Positions 35,297-45,646 of a stretch of DNA of 64,000 nucleotides are shown piece by piece (position 1 is the stretch's first letter; the number at the start of each line of letters is the position of its first letter). The stretch spans positions 1 through 64,000 of the forward strand of contig VSJF01000015.1 of NCBI GenBank assembly GCA_009739215.1, given 5' to 3'. Source of the stretch: Floccularia luteovirens (Eukaryota > Basidiomycota > Agaricomycetes > Agaricales > Squamanitaceae). The notes beneath the pieces are model-generated. The model saw only the letters and a program-made list of their open reading frames with translations, was not told where the DNA came from and did not search any database. The position numbers and the translations under genes are program-made.

Positions 35297-36212
35297 TACG
35301 AGTGTGGATTTTACAAAGATAGGAACCTCTGAGGCTCGGAGGGTTATATGCTTGAAACGCACGCACGTTTCTCGAAAGTGACAGCGCAACCCCACAAAAA
35401 GGTGGAGAGGGTGGAGACTAGCCTTTTCTGCCTTTCGAATTACGGTCGTGTGCCGATAATTGACAGCTGGCGCAGCGGATATAGCCGAGGTGATCGGTAA
35501 GGGAGAAGCCTATCGGTTCCATATGGCCTCTCTAGGTTCGCACTTCATATGTTTTCTCTATTTTGTACAATATATGACAAATACTCACCGAATGGCAAAG
35601 TATCGGTTTATACACCCGAAGGCCATACTTTGCAAAAGGAAGAGAATATTTGTATATTGATCATATACATAGATGACGCGGGTTGTTATGCCTGTCCCCA
35701 TTCTGTTATTTATAAATACGAACGTTCGTGTTGCTCCGCACTCGCATAATCAGCCCTCACGATACAGTACAATAGCTTCGAAACCTTGGTTAGGCGGAGC
35801 GCCTAGTGCGATGCTGTGTGTATGTTGTGTGATGAGATCCGTCGTCAAAAAAAAATTTTGTGTAGCCGAAACTGAACTAGCTACGCATAGAAGTGTTCGG
35901 ACGAGCAGACGGGCTCAAACTTTTTGATTGTTTGGAGATAGCGCGGGAATCAAATATGTTATGTAATAGAAAACCCTCCACAACACTAATTACAGAAAAC
36001 GTATAATCACAAAACACATCATATCATATCAATGAACTAAACCAGTAGCATTAATCCGGCTCAACCTGCATCCTGAAGATAACTATGCATTGGTGTAGGG
36101 AACTTCGAACACCGATCTATTATTGGGTACATGAGTAAAAAAACGGTCAGGTTCTTATTAAGCCCATCGAACTTCTCAAGGCATCTCTTACACGCCTACA
36201 CTATACACTACA
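35297..36212. other. Divergent promoter region
   Basis: Between the phosphate transporter (-) and the hydrolase (+). No further gene supported; the open frames are random-looking. Confidence 0.5.
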
Positions 36213-37380
36213 ATGTCGAAACCACTCGAACTTGTGTTCAAACACGTCGATGGACTGGATATTATCATGGATGTATACATACCTGACACAGCGACGGAAA
36301 ATGACCCAGCCCCTGTGCTTCTATGGTGGCATGGTTCGTCCTCCCACAGCAGTCTCCGTTATCTGATCTAATCATTGATTGTTGTCAAAGGTGGAGGGCT
36401 ACTACAGGTATAACCTCCAACAATCTGTTTTGATTGACCGACCCTTATCTTGTGTGTAAAATTATCCTTTAGGGTACTAGGAAAGGCAAGTTTCGCGCTT
36501 GATCTGGTCACTAGCTATAATATTCAATCGCTTACTATGTCATTTCGTCTAGCCGTGGTTCCTCACATGTTGGCAGCTCCTGCGAACCACAAGCTTTGCG
36601 TGATCTCTCCTGACTATCGCCTCGCCCCACAGACGAAGTTTCCTGGAATCCTTTCTGACTGCGCGGCTGCCATGGATTTTATTCGTTCTACAGAATTTGC
36701 TGCCGCTACTAATCACCGAGTGAACTCCTCGAAGATGATCTTAAGTGGAAGTTCTGCCGGTGGTTGGTTGGCTCTTCTCAACGGCACGGGCATCGGCTAT
36801 GCGGCTTGTGGTCTAGAATTACCCAAGCCTGTCACAGGCATCGCTGCTATATACCCAATCACGGACCTGCTTGATCCTTTCTGGACGACAAAGCAGCATC
36901 CAGTGTCGTATATGGATCGTGTTATTGATCACTCGGAAGTTAAGGTCTTCGTTGATCCTACGTCAGAAAAGACAACATCTTCAGCTGTGGATGGACCTAG
37001 AAGTATATTTTACCCTTACATGATCCAAGAGTACGGATATCCTACTCTCTAAGCTCCCCAGATCTTTTCCTAACCTGACTCCCAGGGGAATATTAGCTTC
37101 ACTTCTCTTGGATGGCACCAAAATCCCTCCAATCTCTTTTAGTGTCGCACAATCACTGAAATCTGGACATTTCAAACCTCCCCCAACTTATATAGTTCAT
37201 GGGGATATTGACGATAAGGTTCCTGTTCAACAAGCAAGGGATGTTGTTGAAGCTTTCAAAGCGTTGAATGAACCAGTTGTCTATGAAGAATTACCTGGAC
37301 TGAATCACTCATTCGACAAAGAACCCATTTATGATATGGCAACCATGTATGCGTTCATTGCAAATGTCGTGAAGTCCTGA
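36213..37380 (+). CDS. Alpha/beta hydrolase of the hormone-sensitive-lipase type
   Basis: Exons join to about 330 residues. The oxyanion-hole motif HGGG is rebuilt across an intron (WWHG + GGLLQ). Then come CVISPDYRLAPQTKFPGILSD, the nucleophile ILSGSSAGGWLAL (G-x-S-x-G), VHGDIDDKVPVQQARDVVEAF with the catalytic Asp, and LNHSFDKE with the catalytic His. This complete Ser-Asp-His set and the HGGG/DYRLAP blocks define the HSL-like esterase/lipase family; the substrate is probably a small ester, not determined. No signal peptide, so probably intracellular. A further intron joins the part ending MIQE (about 37035) to GILASLLLDGT (about 37085). Confidence 0.83.
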
Positions 37381-37500
37381 GTTCCGAGTACATTGTTATT
37401 ATTTGATTTAAACAATGTATGTAACTATGAACTTTGTTATCGGTATCAGAAATATACGCGTTGGATTTCTTCTTTTTCATCGACATCCTTCATGATTACA

Positions 37501-38205
37501 CTAAAAATTATTACCAATAATTGCTTTAATTCGAGTCAAGACGACCTCATCTTTCTCAGCACCGATTTCGGCTCTTGCCTCTATGACCAGTTCCATCATC
37601 TCTTGTAATGTTCCAGGCAAAGTGTCAAAGCCTTCGACAGGATTTTTGAGGCCGTTCATGCCTTTTTCAAAACCTTGCACACTTGTCTCCGTATACTCGT
37701 TTTTGTAGTCCTCATCGGACGTGGGTGGGAGCCGTAATTTCGGAACAAGTAATCGATCGATCGGTTGCCCTGTACGTGGCTGGGCAATCATCCAAGTGTT
37801 ACGGAAGGATTGGGTGGATGGGAGTGACTTTAGCTGTTCGACGAGCATCATGAACCCTTCGAAATCTTTGCGATCGACACTAAGGACTTTCCCTTGTGCG
37901 TCTACGGCAATGTAATTATTAACATTCTCCTCTGACTCGTCAAATAATGCAAGCGTAAAGCCTTCGTTCTCCACTTTACTATTCCTCAGAACCAGCAACC
38001 TCAGTGTTGATCGATCGAGCCTGAGAATGAATGAATGGGGATTTGGAACAGAATCAGCACGGTTGTGCCAATTCGAAAACTGAGATTGCGATGAAGACAT
38101 ATGAACTGCTGGCAGCAGTGAAGTGATATCTTGGTGGTACAGAGCGATTAACACGATCGAAGCCAAGAAAAACAATGTTATTGAGCGAAAGGGGTGGTAT
38201 GGCAT
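37501..38205 (-). CDS. Unknown protein with N-terminal membrane anchor
   Basis: A single open frame of 234 residues from the preferred ATG at 38205. A hydrophobic segment (ITLFFLASIVLIALYHQDI) near the N-terminus predicts a type II membrane protein. The rest is soluble and charged, with FILRLDRSTLRLLVLRNSKV, YIAVDAQGKVLSVDRKDFEGF and a C-terminal helical stretch (LQEMMELVIEARAEIGAEKDE). No family recognised. The frame is open 34 residues further upstream, but those residues look like 5' UTR translation. It is convergent with the alpha/beta hydrolase, whose stop is 120 bp away. Confidence 0.6.
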   Translation of the reverse strand: MPYHPFRSITLFFLASIVLIALYHQDITSLLPAVHMSSSQSQFSNWHNRADSVPNPHSFILRLDRSTLRLLVLRNSKVENEGFTLALFDESEENVNNYIAVDAQGKVLSVDRKDFEGFMMLVEQLKSLPSTQSFRNTWMIAQPRTGQPIDRLLVPKLRLPPTSDEDYKNEYTETSVQGFEKGMNGLKNPVEGFDTLPGTLQEMMELVIEARAEIGAEKDEVVLTRIKAIIGNNF

Positions 38206-38442
38206 AAGTAAATCTAAAAGCACGGAAAAAGGAGAGACCGAATTGTCTGTCAGCTGACAAATGGAAACGAGAGTACCCGATTTTTGTAACAAAATTGCAC
38301 TTAGCAAAAGATTAATAGAACCCTTTCAGACACTATAATTGAAACACAAACGACGGGTCGACAAGATACAAAATTTATTCACCAAGCACCACCGCCCTCA
38401 TCCAGAATAATGTCCACATATACGCGCACGAGTGACCCTCCA

Positions 38443-39004
38443 CTATACGAGCAGGCAGTATCCATCGCTGTTTGTGGCGAAGTCTACTTTACCGTCCTCT
38501 TGGGTTTGGCCTCCCATGTTGGTTGCTGTAAGTGCATTCTGGCAATCGCCGAACAGCGAACAGGTCAACTGGGTGCTACCGTCCTGTATTTGATTATGAA
38601 ATCAGTCTTTTGTTCATCATACAGAAAACAATAAATGTAATGAACCTTTCCGTTGACGTCGTGCCACGCTGTCTCACACAAGTTAATCAAAATTTAATAA
38701 GGGTAAAAAAATAACATACAGTTGAAGAAAATGCACCCCTCAACGCTACGGCAAAAATCAGCGCACTCTGATAATTTAGATTCGGATCCTCAGTTTTCGT
38801 TCTAATAAACGGAACTGATAACTTACCCTGAACAGTGTCAACCAACTTGAATGTCATAAAGCTGCTTGCTTCAGTAGCCCCATTTTCATTCAAAAAAAGT
38901 GGGATGAAGAAGCCTTCCACTGAAGTAGTATCCAATGGCAGTGGGTTTGCAGAAACTCCCATAACGGTGCATAAGGCTGCGATAAAAGGAATGTATGAGC
39001 GCAT
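38443..39004 (-). CDS. Small secreted Cys-rich protein, paralogue A
   Basis: Exons 39004-38827, 38767-38720, a short third exon near 38665 and a last exon from about 38587 to 38443. The signal peptide is MRSYIPFIAALCTVMGVSA. The mature protein has FKLVDTVQ, then E-C-A-D-F-C-R-S-V-E-G-C (three spaced Cys), FFNSWHDVNGK, DGSTQLTCSLFGDCQ and a C-terminal DFATNSDGYC. The order and Cys spacing match the neighbour at 39.9-40.9 kb, so the two are tandem paralogues. The domain resembles proteins repeatedly reported from mushroom fruiting bodies, but I cannot name it with certainty. A TATA box lies about 75 nt upstream. Confidence 0.75.
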
Positions 39005-39913
39005 TGTCGCGACTGAGGTATTCTGTCAAGGGCAGATGAGGATAACAAATGTTTTATTTCTGTTCCCGGAGGGTCTTTTTATAATGGAAAATCCAAGGTA
39101 CGGAATTATGACAAAAATGGTACTTTTACTGCAACAGAAATAGTTCAAGTCTCCATGGATGTACTTATGCATCACGAACGTTCCTTAGCATGTGCATTCC
39201 TACTTTTCAACAAGCACCCAACAAAAAAAAGATGCAAAATTCGGCTTGGATATCGGCTTGCAGTGGTTAAACAGCTTCGTACAATCCTCTCTCACTCATT
39301 CTGCGCTTCAGCAATGGAATACTCAAATCCTAGCCGGGGCACATCATAAAACAATCGGATACCTGTAAGTTATCGGAGTTTCTGGAACACTGTATTTTTG
39401 TAACTGATAAGAATAAGTAAAACTCCTGTTGCAAGTGCTTGCTTCCCGACTCGGTTGAATAAATGCTGCAACATGTACAAGCCTGACGGAGAGTTGATTC
39501 TGCTCCTACTCTCTGACTGGACTCGGAATGTAATTTCTGATACATGGTATAGTTCTTAGCCTATAGACTGGTAGCCTGACGGTCAAATGCTGGAACACGT
39601 GGATCTCGAGAATTGCTCCATAAGCCTCAGGCACTGATGTCCTTGAGTGCCCTGGCTCGAAATACTCAATTGGGTCCTCAGAAACCACGCGATGAGTTTA
39701 CTCAGCCAGAAAAGCGGAAACAATTCAATCATGTAAGAAGGAATAAGCCCATAGTATCCATTGTATTATTGTTCACTCGTTTTGGAGTCATCATTTTCGA
39801 CAAGGAGACTAGAAAAGAAACATACAACCAATTCAATCTGACCAGAAAAAAAAACCGTTCAGAATAATAAACACCGAAAAACCGTAGACACGTGAAATTT
39901 AATATAATATCAT
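39005..39913. other. Spacer between the two secreted-protein paralogues
   Basis: No gene supported. It contains the promoter of paralogue A (TATA at 39075) and the 3' flank of paralogue B. Confidence 0.5.
39075..39083 (-). promoter_or_regulatory. TATA box of secreted paralogue A
   Basis: TATAAAAAG on the minus strand, about 75 nt upstream of the ATG at 39004. The same nonamer stands upstream of paralogue B. Confidence 0.5.
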
Positions 39914-40875
39914 TCACTTCGATTTGCAGAAGCCATCACTGTTGGTTATAAAGTCAACACTTCCGTCAGGTTGTGTCTGCCCGCCCTTGTTATCTGCGTC
40001 CGCAGCAGTGTGACATTTCGAAAATAGAGCACAGGTCAGCTGAGTGCTTCCATCCTTTATAGCGGTTAATCAGACATGGCATTTTAGATGGAAAAGAGAT
40101 ATAACATACTTTGCCGTTTACATCATGGTATGCTGTTGACATGAATTTGTTAGAACGATGAAGTATAACACAAGATGGATACGTACAGTTGATGAATATA
40201 CATTCGGAAACTGAGTTACACATGTCTTTGCAGTCTAATATCAACACAACATCAGTTGTGTCCCTAGGGTGAGGAATTGGTGAATGGCTTGCCTTGGACC
40301 GTGTCTACAAGTCCATAAGTAAGATAATCATCTGCCTGAACCGCTGCCGTAATGTTGTAGATAACTTGTGTGTACCCATCGGCTGGTGGTGGTGGAGGTG
40401 GTGGAGGTGGTGGTGGGGTGTGCGTAGGATGAGCAGTTGTGTGTGTAGAGTGTGGGGGTGAGTGAGGAGGTTTATGAGGAGGAGTTGAGTGTGGGGGAGG
40501 TTTAGGAGGGTGATACGGTGGCTTAGAGGGGGTTATACGGTGGTTTATGGGGACATTGCAATGAAAATGGGAAAAGCTTCAAAAAATCGCAGAAAGGCTA
40601 TAGCATTGCAAGTAAGTTTACCAATGGTGGCATGTATGAGTTAACAGATTACAAACCCCTTGTCCTAAACATGGAACTCCGGGATGCGAACCAGGATTGT
40701 TCCCAAAATACCAGCCAGGTTTATGCCCTTTTTCCCATGGTGGGATTGGAGCACCATAGTGGTTGTTCTTGGACAAATCCACGCCGAAGATGTTCGGGAA
40801 CCCTGCTGTTACTGGGGTACCCACAACCTCATACACGGTAGCACAACTGATCAGAACCAGGGTGAAAAGGCGCAT
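39914..40875 (-). CDS. Small secreted Cys-rich protein, paralogue B, with His/Pro-rich linker
   Basis: The first exon (40875 to about 40620) has the signal peptide MRLFTLVLISCATVYEVVG and a short Cys domain (CLGQGVCNLLTHTC). An intron (GTAAAC...GAAG) leads to HFHCNVP and a long Pro/His-rich linker (PPYHPPKPPPH, ending in ten Pro). The conserved domain follows: YTQVIYNITAAVQADDYLTY, VDTVQ, D-C-K-D-M-C-N-S-V-S-E-C, NSYHDVNGK, DGSTQLTCALFSKC and DFITNSDGFC. The intron after VDTVQ has a GC donor (AAG/GCAAGC). Paralogue A has the same last domain without the N-terminal part and linker. A wall- or matrix-associated role is inference from the linker. Confidence 0.72.
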
Positions 40876-40940
40876 GTCTGAAGAAGAGGGGGATTACAAG
40901 TAGGGCTCGAAAGCTGAGGACTTCACTTGTTAGAATGCGC

Positions 40941-40949
40941 TTTTTATAC
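40941..40949 (-). promoter_or_regulatory. TATA box of secreted paralogue B
   Basis: TATAAAAAG (minus strand) about 70 nt upstream of the ATG at 40875, identical in sequence and similar in spacing to that of paralogue A. Confidence 0.5.
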
Positions 40950-43014
40950 TGGTGAGTTACAGATTAAAATCCTTGAGTGCATGCAACTCGAACATCCGTG
41001 CCTGGTTGGAATCTTACATGTTCCATACAACCTGTCCATCCACCGCTAGAACCGCGGGGTAGAAACTGAAAGTTGTGTTGCCCATTTGATCGGATGATGA
41101 TGAGATGTCCAGGACACTATATTCACCTGTTATTGAGATGATGATATGGGGTGTTATGATCGTGATTGCATCCTAGAACTGGTTATCATGAAAGATTGGG
41201 CGCTTTCATTGCGATAATGTGGTATGAGGGTGTGGATGTGCTTTCAACCTTAGAGGTACGAATGGGAATGTGTTCCTGTTCGTGGCGTATTACTTAAGGA
41301 ACATGAAACCATTTGCAGGACATGAGAAACGCACAAATACCACCCGAAAGCCGCTCTTGAGGTGCGGGTCGAACATTTCTCCGGAAAGTGATAGATGTTG
41401 ATCGTCAGAATCATAACGGTCGCACAAACTACGACTGCCAGATAATCAATTGAATAAGAGAACCACAGCCTTGTTTATTATAGCCACCTCATTGTTCAAG
41501 CATTTCGTTGACGTGTGAAGTGAAATTTTGAAACCGCATTTCAGAGTTGATGCATGATAGAGTACGGTGTGTAATATCATATGTCCGTCATCACCCGCAT
41601 GGGAGGCAGTGATTTGTTTGTTGATGATGACAAGTATTTCACTTCAAAAGGAAATATCTTGCCCAATTGCATAAGATAAATTTGATCGCATCTAGAGTTC
41701 ACGTTCCTAGTTGTTTCTCCAATCCCAAGGACAAGGGCACACCTATGTTAGTGAAAGAAGGCCGTTGTGGTATTTTACCACGTCTGAATCACAGTTATCA
41801 AAGGACTGGAGTGGTTCTGGTAGTCTAAGAATTTGATCTGAAGACTGTAATGCACATAGGACACCGTAGCAAGGTGCTGTTATGGAGATATGAGATTGAC
41901 ATTTGGTTGTTGCAGGAGATGAGAAAAACTGGGAAGCATGACATGACTGTTTCTCAGTTCGGTGACAGTAACTTCTCACGAACCTTAGCACGGATGTTTT
42001 CGATGGCAAGAACAACAACATTATTGTAGCTATATTTCACATTATAATCTGGTGTAATATCAACTCTTGAATGACGTTTTCTGATGATAAAACGTTCAAC
42101 AATTATGAAACTTAACTGTCAAGAATTCGAGTCATTGGCATTGTTGGTTTGAACACATCAACGAACTTCTGATTTGAACACCATGACAAGTGATGGGATC
42201 AGAACTGGTAAGATGGTGGTCTAGGCTTACTTCTCAATTCAACCCTCCTTAATACCGGCTCAAATATCGGCAAAAAGTCGCTAGCGTTAACCTCAAACCC
42301 TCAATCAACGCAGGACGAAGACCTACCATCCCGGCAAGAAAACTACTTGAAGCACCGTATAGTGTCAAGCTGCGCAAAAAAAAAAAAAACCTACACCTCA
42401 AGCACAACTAGATCATTAGCTACTAATAGAGCTTGATACCGTGACTCCTCTGCATGTATAGGATATGTATAAGCTTCATATTTGGGTATGATTCCGACAC
42501 TCCAGCTCACGACCTGCACATGTCTTCCAAGAACACAACCTCATATTATTTGATGGCAAGACAGAAAGCCTTAAATCCACGCATTAACCATCCTATTAAC
42601 GATGTCAATCCTATATAAAACTGGAGTGGCCACGACACACGGCTTATCATCCGAAAATCTGTGCGAAGGGGCACCGGAGGTACCACCACAGATAATCCAC
42701 GTTGCCATACTGGTTGGTCGGGACTTGTACAGCAATAGGTACAGATGACCTTTTATTCATAACGTGTCGCGATTTTCCTAGATATCTCTCAAGTTCTGGT
42801 CTGCATATGGCTCAAAGGGCCGCTTGTTGGTTTTATTTTCAACCTGAATTGTAATCCCTGCCATATTAATATGTATAATGATACAAAATAGAGAGTGTTG
42901 TGTAATTATTCAAAGTTGATACTCATGATATGCAATTGAATACAGCATCAGTTCACGTGGAATTTATGGTACAGAATAGTCTCCGGGGTGGTCATAAAAT
43001 TGTCGCTCAGAGGG
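40950..43014. other. Two-kilobase gene-free stretch
   Basis: No gene I can support. A short minus-strand segment near 41030-41115 reads protein-like (FSFYPAVLAVDGQVVWNM), and one near 41745-42020 is open for 92 codons, but neither joins to anything recognisable. Could hold decayed gene pieces. Confidence 0.4.
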
Positions 43015-45057
43015 TTATCTTTTCAGGCGTTTTGCATCCCTTGGCCGGTCACCCTCCAGTGAGCCTAGTACTTCCCTTTGTAGCCCCGTGCCGGGTCTCA
43101 AGTTTCTTCTTACAGAACTGCTACTACCCGTGATGAAGTCAGCATCTTACAAACAAGAAAACAAAATTCAAGCAATACCCCATAAATTCTGCAGGCCGTT
43201 TTTCTGAAGTTGATTGAACTTTATTATCACTATGTGCCATGATGTTCTATACGAGTTATTAAGTGATTGTTGTAAACATGTAACGGACAATAAACCAGCA
43301 CGTACGACGTTCGGTGAGATACGAGATCCACCCAGCGAACGGACCATGGACCGGCTGATAGTTTGAATCGTATTAGGATGTGAATTGCCTTGAACCGGAT
43401 TGGCACGCAATTCGCTTAAGTTTAGTTTATCATTCACGGTGATGGAAGATTCGCCATCGTTCAAGACCTTTCTTTGGTTTTGTTGTGGCGATAACTTGGA
43501 AAGAATTCCAGTTGAGGCTCCGGATCCTGTTCCAAGGCCAGCGACAATAGCATTCAACCTTGAGCTCGAGCCTTTGACGTTATCAGGTTTGGCCGCCTGT
43601 CGTGGGATCGCGTTGTTGATGTCTTCACTAGCCTCGGTTTTCAGCACTTCGTCTAGTGTATGTTCGTCCTCAAAATTGATTGGTCGGCCTAACGACTCGA
43701 GTTCTCTGTCAACGAACCCACTATCGCCTTCCTCAACCACCTCCTCAACCGGCTGGCCAGTATCACCATTACCAAGATCTACTGCAGCAAGAAACGCATC
43801 ATCATCTGAGTCGAAATGGAACGATTCACCATCATCACCCTGGTTAGCGATAGAAACTAAATCCGTATCCATTTTTATTTGTTGTCCAGTGATAGCATGA
43901 TGTGCTGGAGGACCTGGCGCAGCAGTTGGCAATGGGTTTTCTGCATTAAAATTGCGTTCACTTCCGCCGAGTTTACTTCGCGGAACATAGTTAGACGGTG
44001 TTTTGACAGGTGTATTCAGACCACCCAATTGCGCTTTTTGTGGTTCTACAAACATTGACGTGTTCAAGCCCGCGTTAACTGAGGTAGAACCAAGTACTTC
44101 AGGGCGCATATGTGAAGGTAGAGATGTAAATGGCTTGACATCATCCTGGTTATGAGTAGGTTGACGAGTTGGCGTAGCTAATTCATTGTTGGTGGATATT
44201 TTTGTAGTCGACTCTGGCTGTATAGGGATATTTGACAATGTCCGTTTACTTGATTCGCTAGACTTTGCTCCGTCGAACTCAGGTCGCCGATGAAGATCTT
44301 CTTTATCGAATTTGGGCTAATAAACTCGTAAGTAAGGCCGGACATGTATCAGTGAAACAACTCCGCGTGACCTACAGGAGGGACTTTGATTTTTATGACT
44401 TCCTGGGTATACGACTTATCATAAAGACAATTGCCAAGAAGATTACCAAAGTTTCTTAGAGCACGTTTTAGACCGTCTGTTACGGCCTCTTTTTTACACT
44501 AAGGAGGTATCAGAAACTCGGAAAAGGAAGAATGAAACGGTATGTACCTTGTCCAACGCAGCGCCTTTACTCTTGGAATTCTCCAAGATTCCATAACCAA
44601 TGTCCTCGTGATATACACCACCTCCGAGTGTCACTCTCATGATGGCTGTAACTCCAACACTATATCTCCTCGATTCTTCATTGAAGTCAATGAAATCTGT
44701 TGTTAGGCTAATGACGTTCGACGACCATCCATTGAACCCAAAAACCTCGTTAGCAAGATTGATAATCTTCCAGCCTTCAGCATATGTTAGTTTTGGGCCA
44801 CCTGCAGGACCTGGACGTTGTGAGATATATTCAGGACCTAGTTTCTGATTGAGCTTTGCTTGGATAGCAGCTATCTTGAGAGATGTTGCTTCAGACAGTC
44901 CTTCAGAAAACGCGAAAGACGGCTGGACACCCAACGGCAGAAATGCAGGGTCACGATAGGAAACTGGAGTTCCATGCATCTGGGGGTTGAAAGAATGGGA
45001 TTCATTGGGATTTTCCATGTATGATTTTACTAGATGACCGCTGAGAGCGCTAGCCAT
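43015..45057 (-). CDS. rad52: Rad52 recombination mediator
   Basis: Exon 1 (from 45057) contains [19 protein letters not shown], the start of the Rad52 DNA-binding fold, then [20 protein letters not shown] and [17 protein letters not shown]. The next exon continues [20 protein letters not shown] and [17 protein letters not shown]. After another intron, DLHRRPEF leads into a low-complexity acidic tail (about 44238-43310). The real C-terminus lies beyond a further intron: [20 protein letters not shown] to DAKRLKR and the stop at 43015; the open frame that runs on to 43168 is intron read-through. Family knowledge: Rad52 anneals single strands and loads Rad51 on RPA-coated DNA in homologous recombination. 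The donor of the last intron (GTTTAT) is weak but keeps the frame. Confidence 0.92.
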
Positions 45058-45646
45058 GCCAGCCAGGAGTCGTTCTGTTAAAGTTGTTGCTGGCTTCCGA
45101 GTCAGGTCTTTGTCGCGTTATGTTGTTACAGCACGTGACCAAGATCACATGTCGTGGAAGTTAACTTAAGCGCGAGAATGTACTACTACTATACTGGTAC
45201 TAAGTACTAAGTACTCATAATTGTTTTAATAGACACTCTTTTTCAAAAGGTAGAATAATACCCTTACTTTTTACTGACAAAGACGTGGATTGATCCATGT
45301 TCCAATATTGTCCAATTGGAAACCAGAGGTATTAGCACAGCGAATAAATGAATTCAGACGAGTCTTGCATTGGAATATTGATAAACTGGGGGTGTTACAA
45401 TTCTTGAAAACGAGTATCCCAAAAGCGTCCCATGGAGGTGATCTGGTTGAAAGAAATCTACCGGAAAATAGAGCGTGACAACACCCTGGTTCCGTACATA
45501 ACGATAGATTACTGTGACGTAGTATAATCACGTGTCAGGAATAGCCGGGTAACCGGATAAGTGCAATTATAGAATGCTCCGCTCACTCAGCTGTTAAACG
45601 GAGGTCCAACTTTTTAAATTTCAATTCATCGACAAATACTCTATCG
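45058..45646. other. Divergent promoter region of rad52 and the acetyltransferase
   Basis: AT-rich spacer with a short TACTAAGTACTAAGTACT repeat near 45200-45220. No gene supported. Confidence 0.45.

Noticed and set aside
40950..43014. Short protein-like segments on the minus strand (about 41030-41115 and 41745-42020)
   Set aside because: They cannot be joined to any recognisable domain; too weak to call a gene.
43168..43320. Rad52 frame continuing to a stop at 43168
   Set aside because: The residues after AGLL are unlike any Rad52 end and a much better basic C-terminus is found after an intron, ending at 43015.
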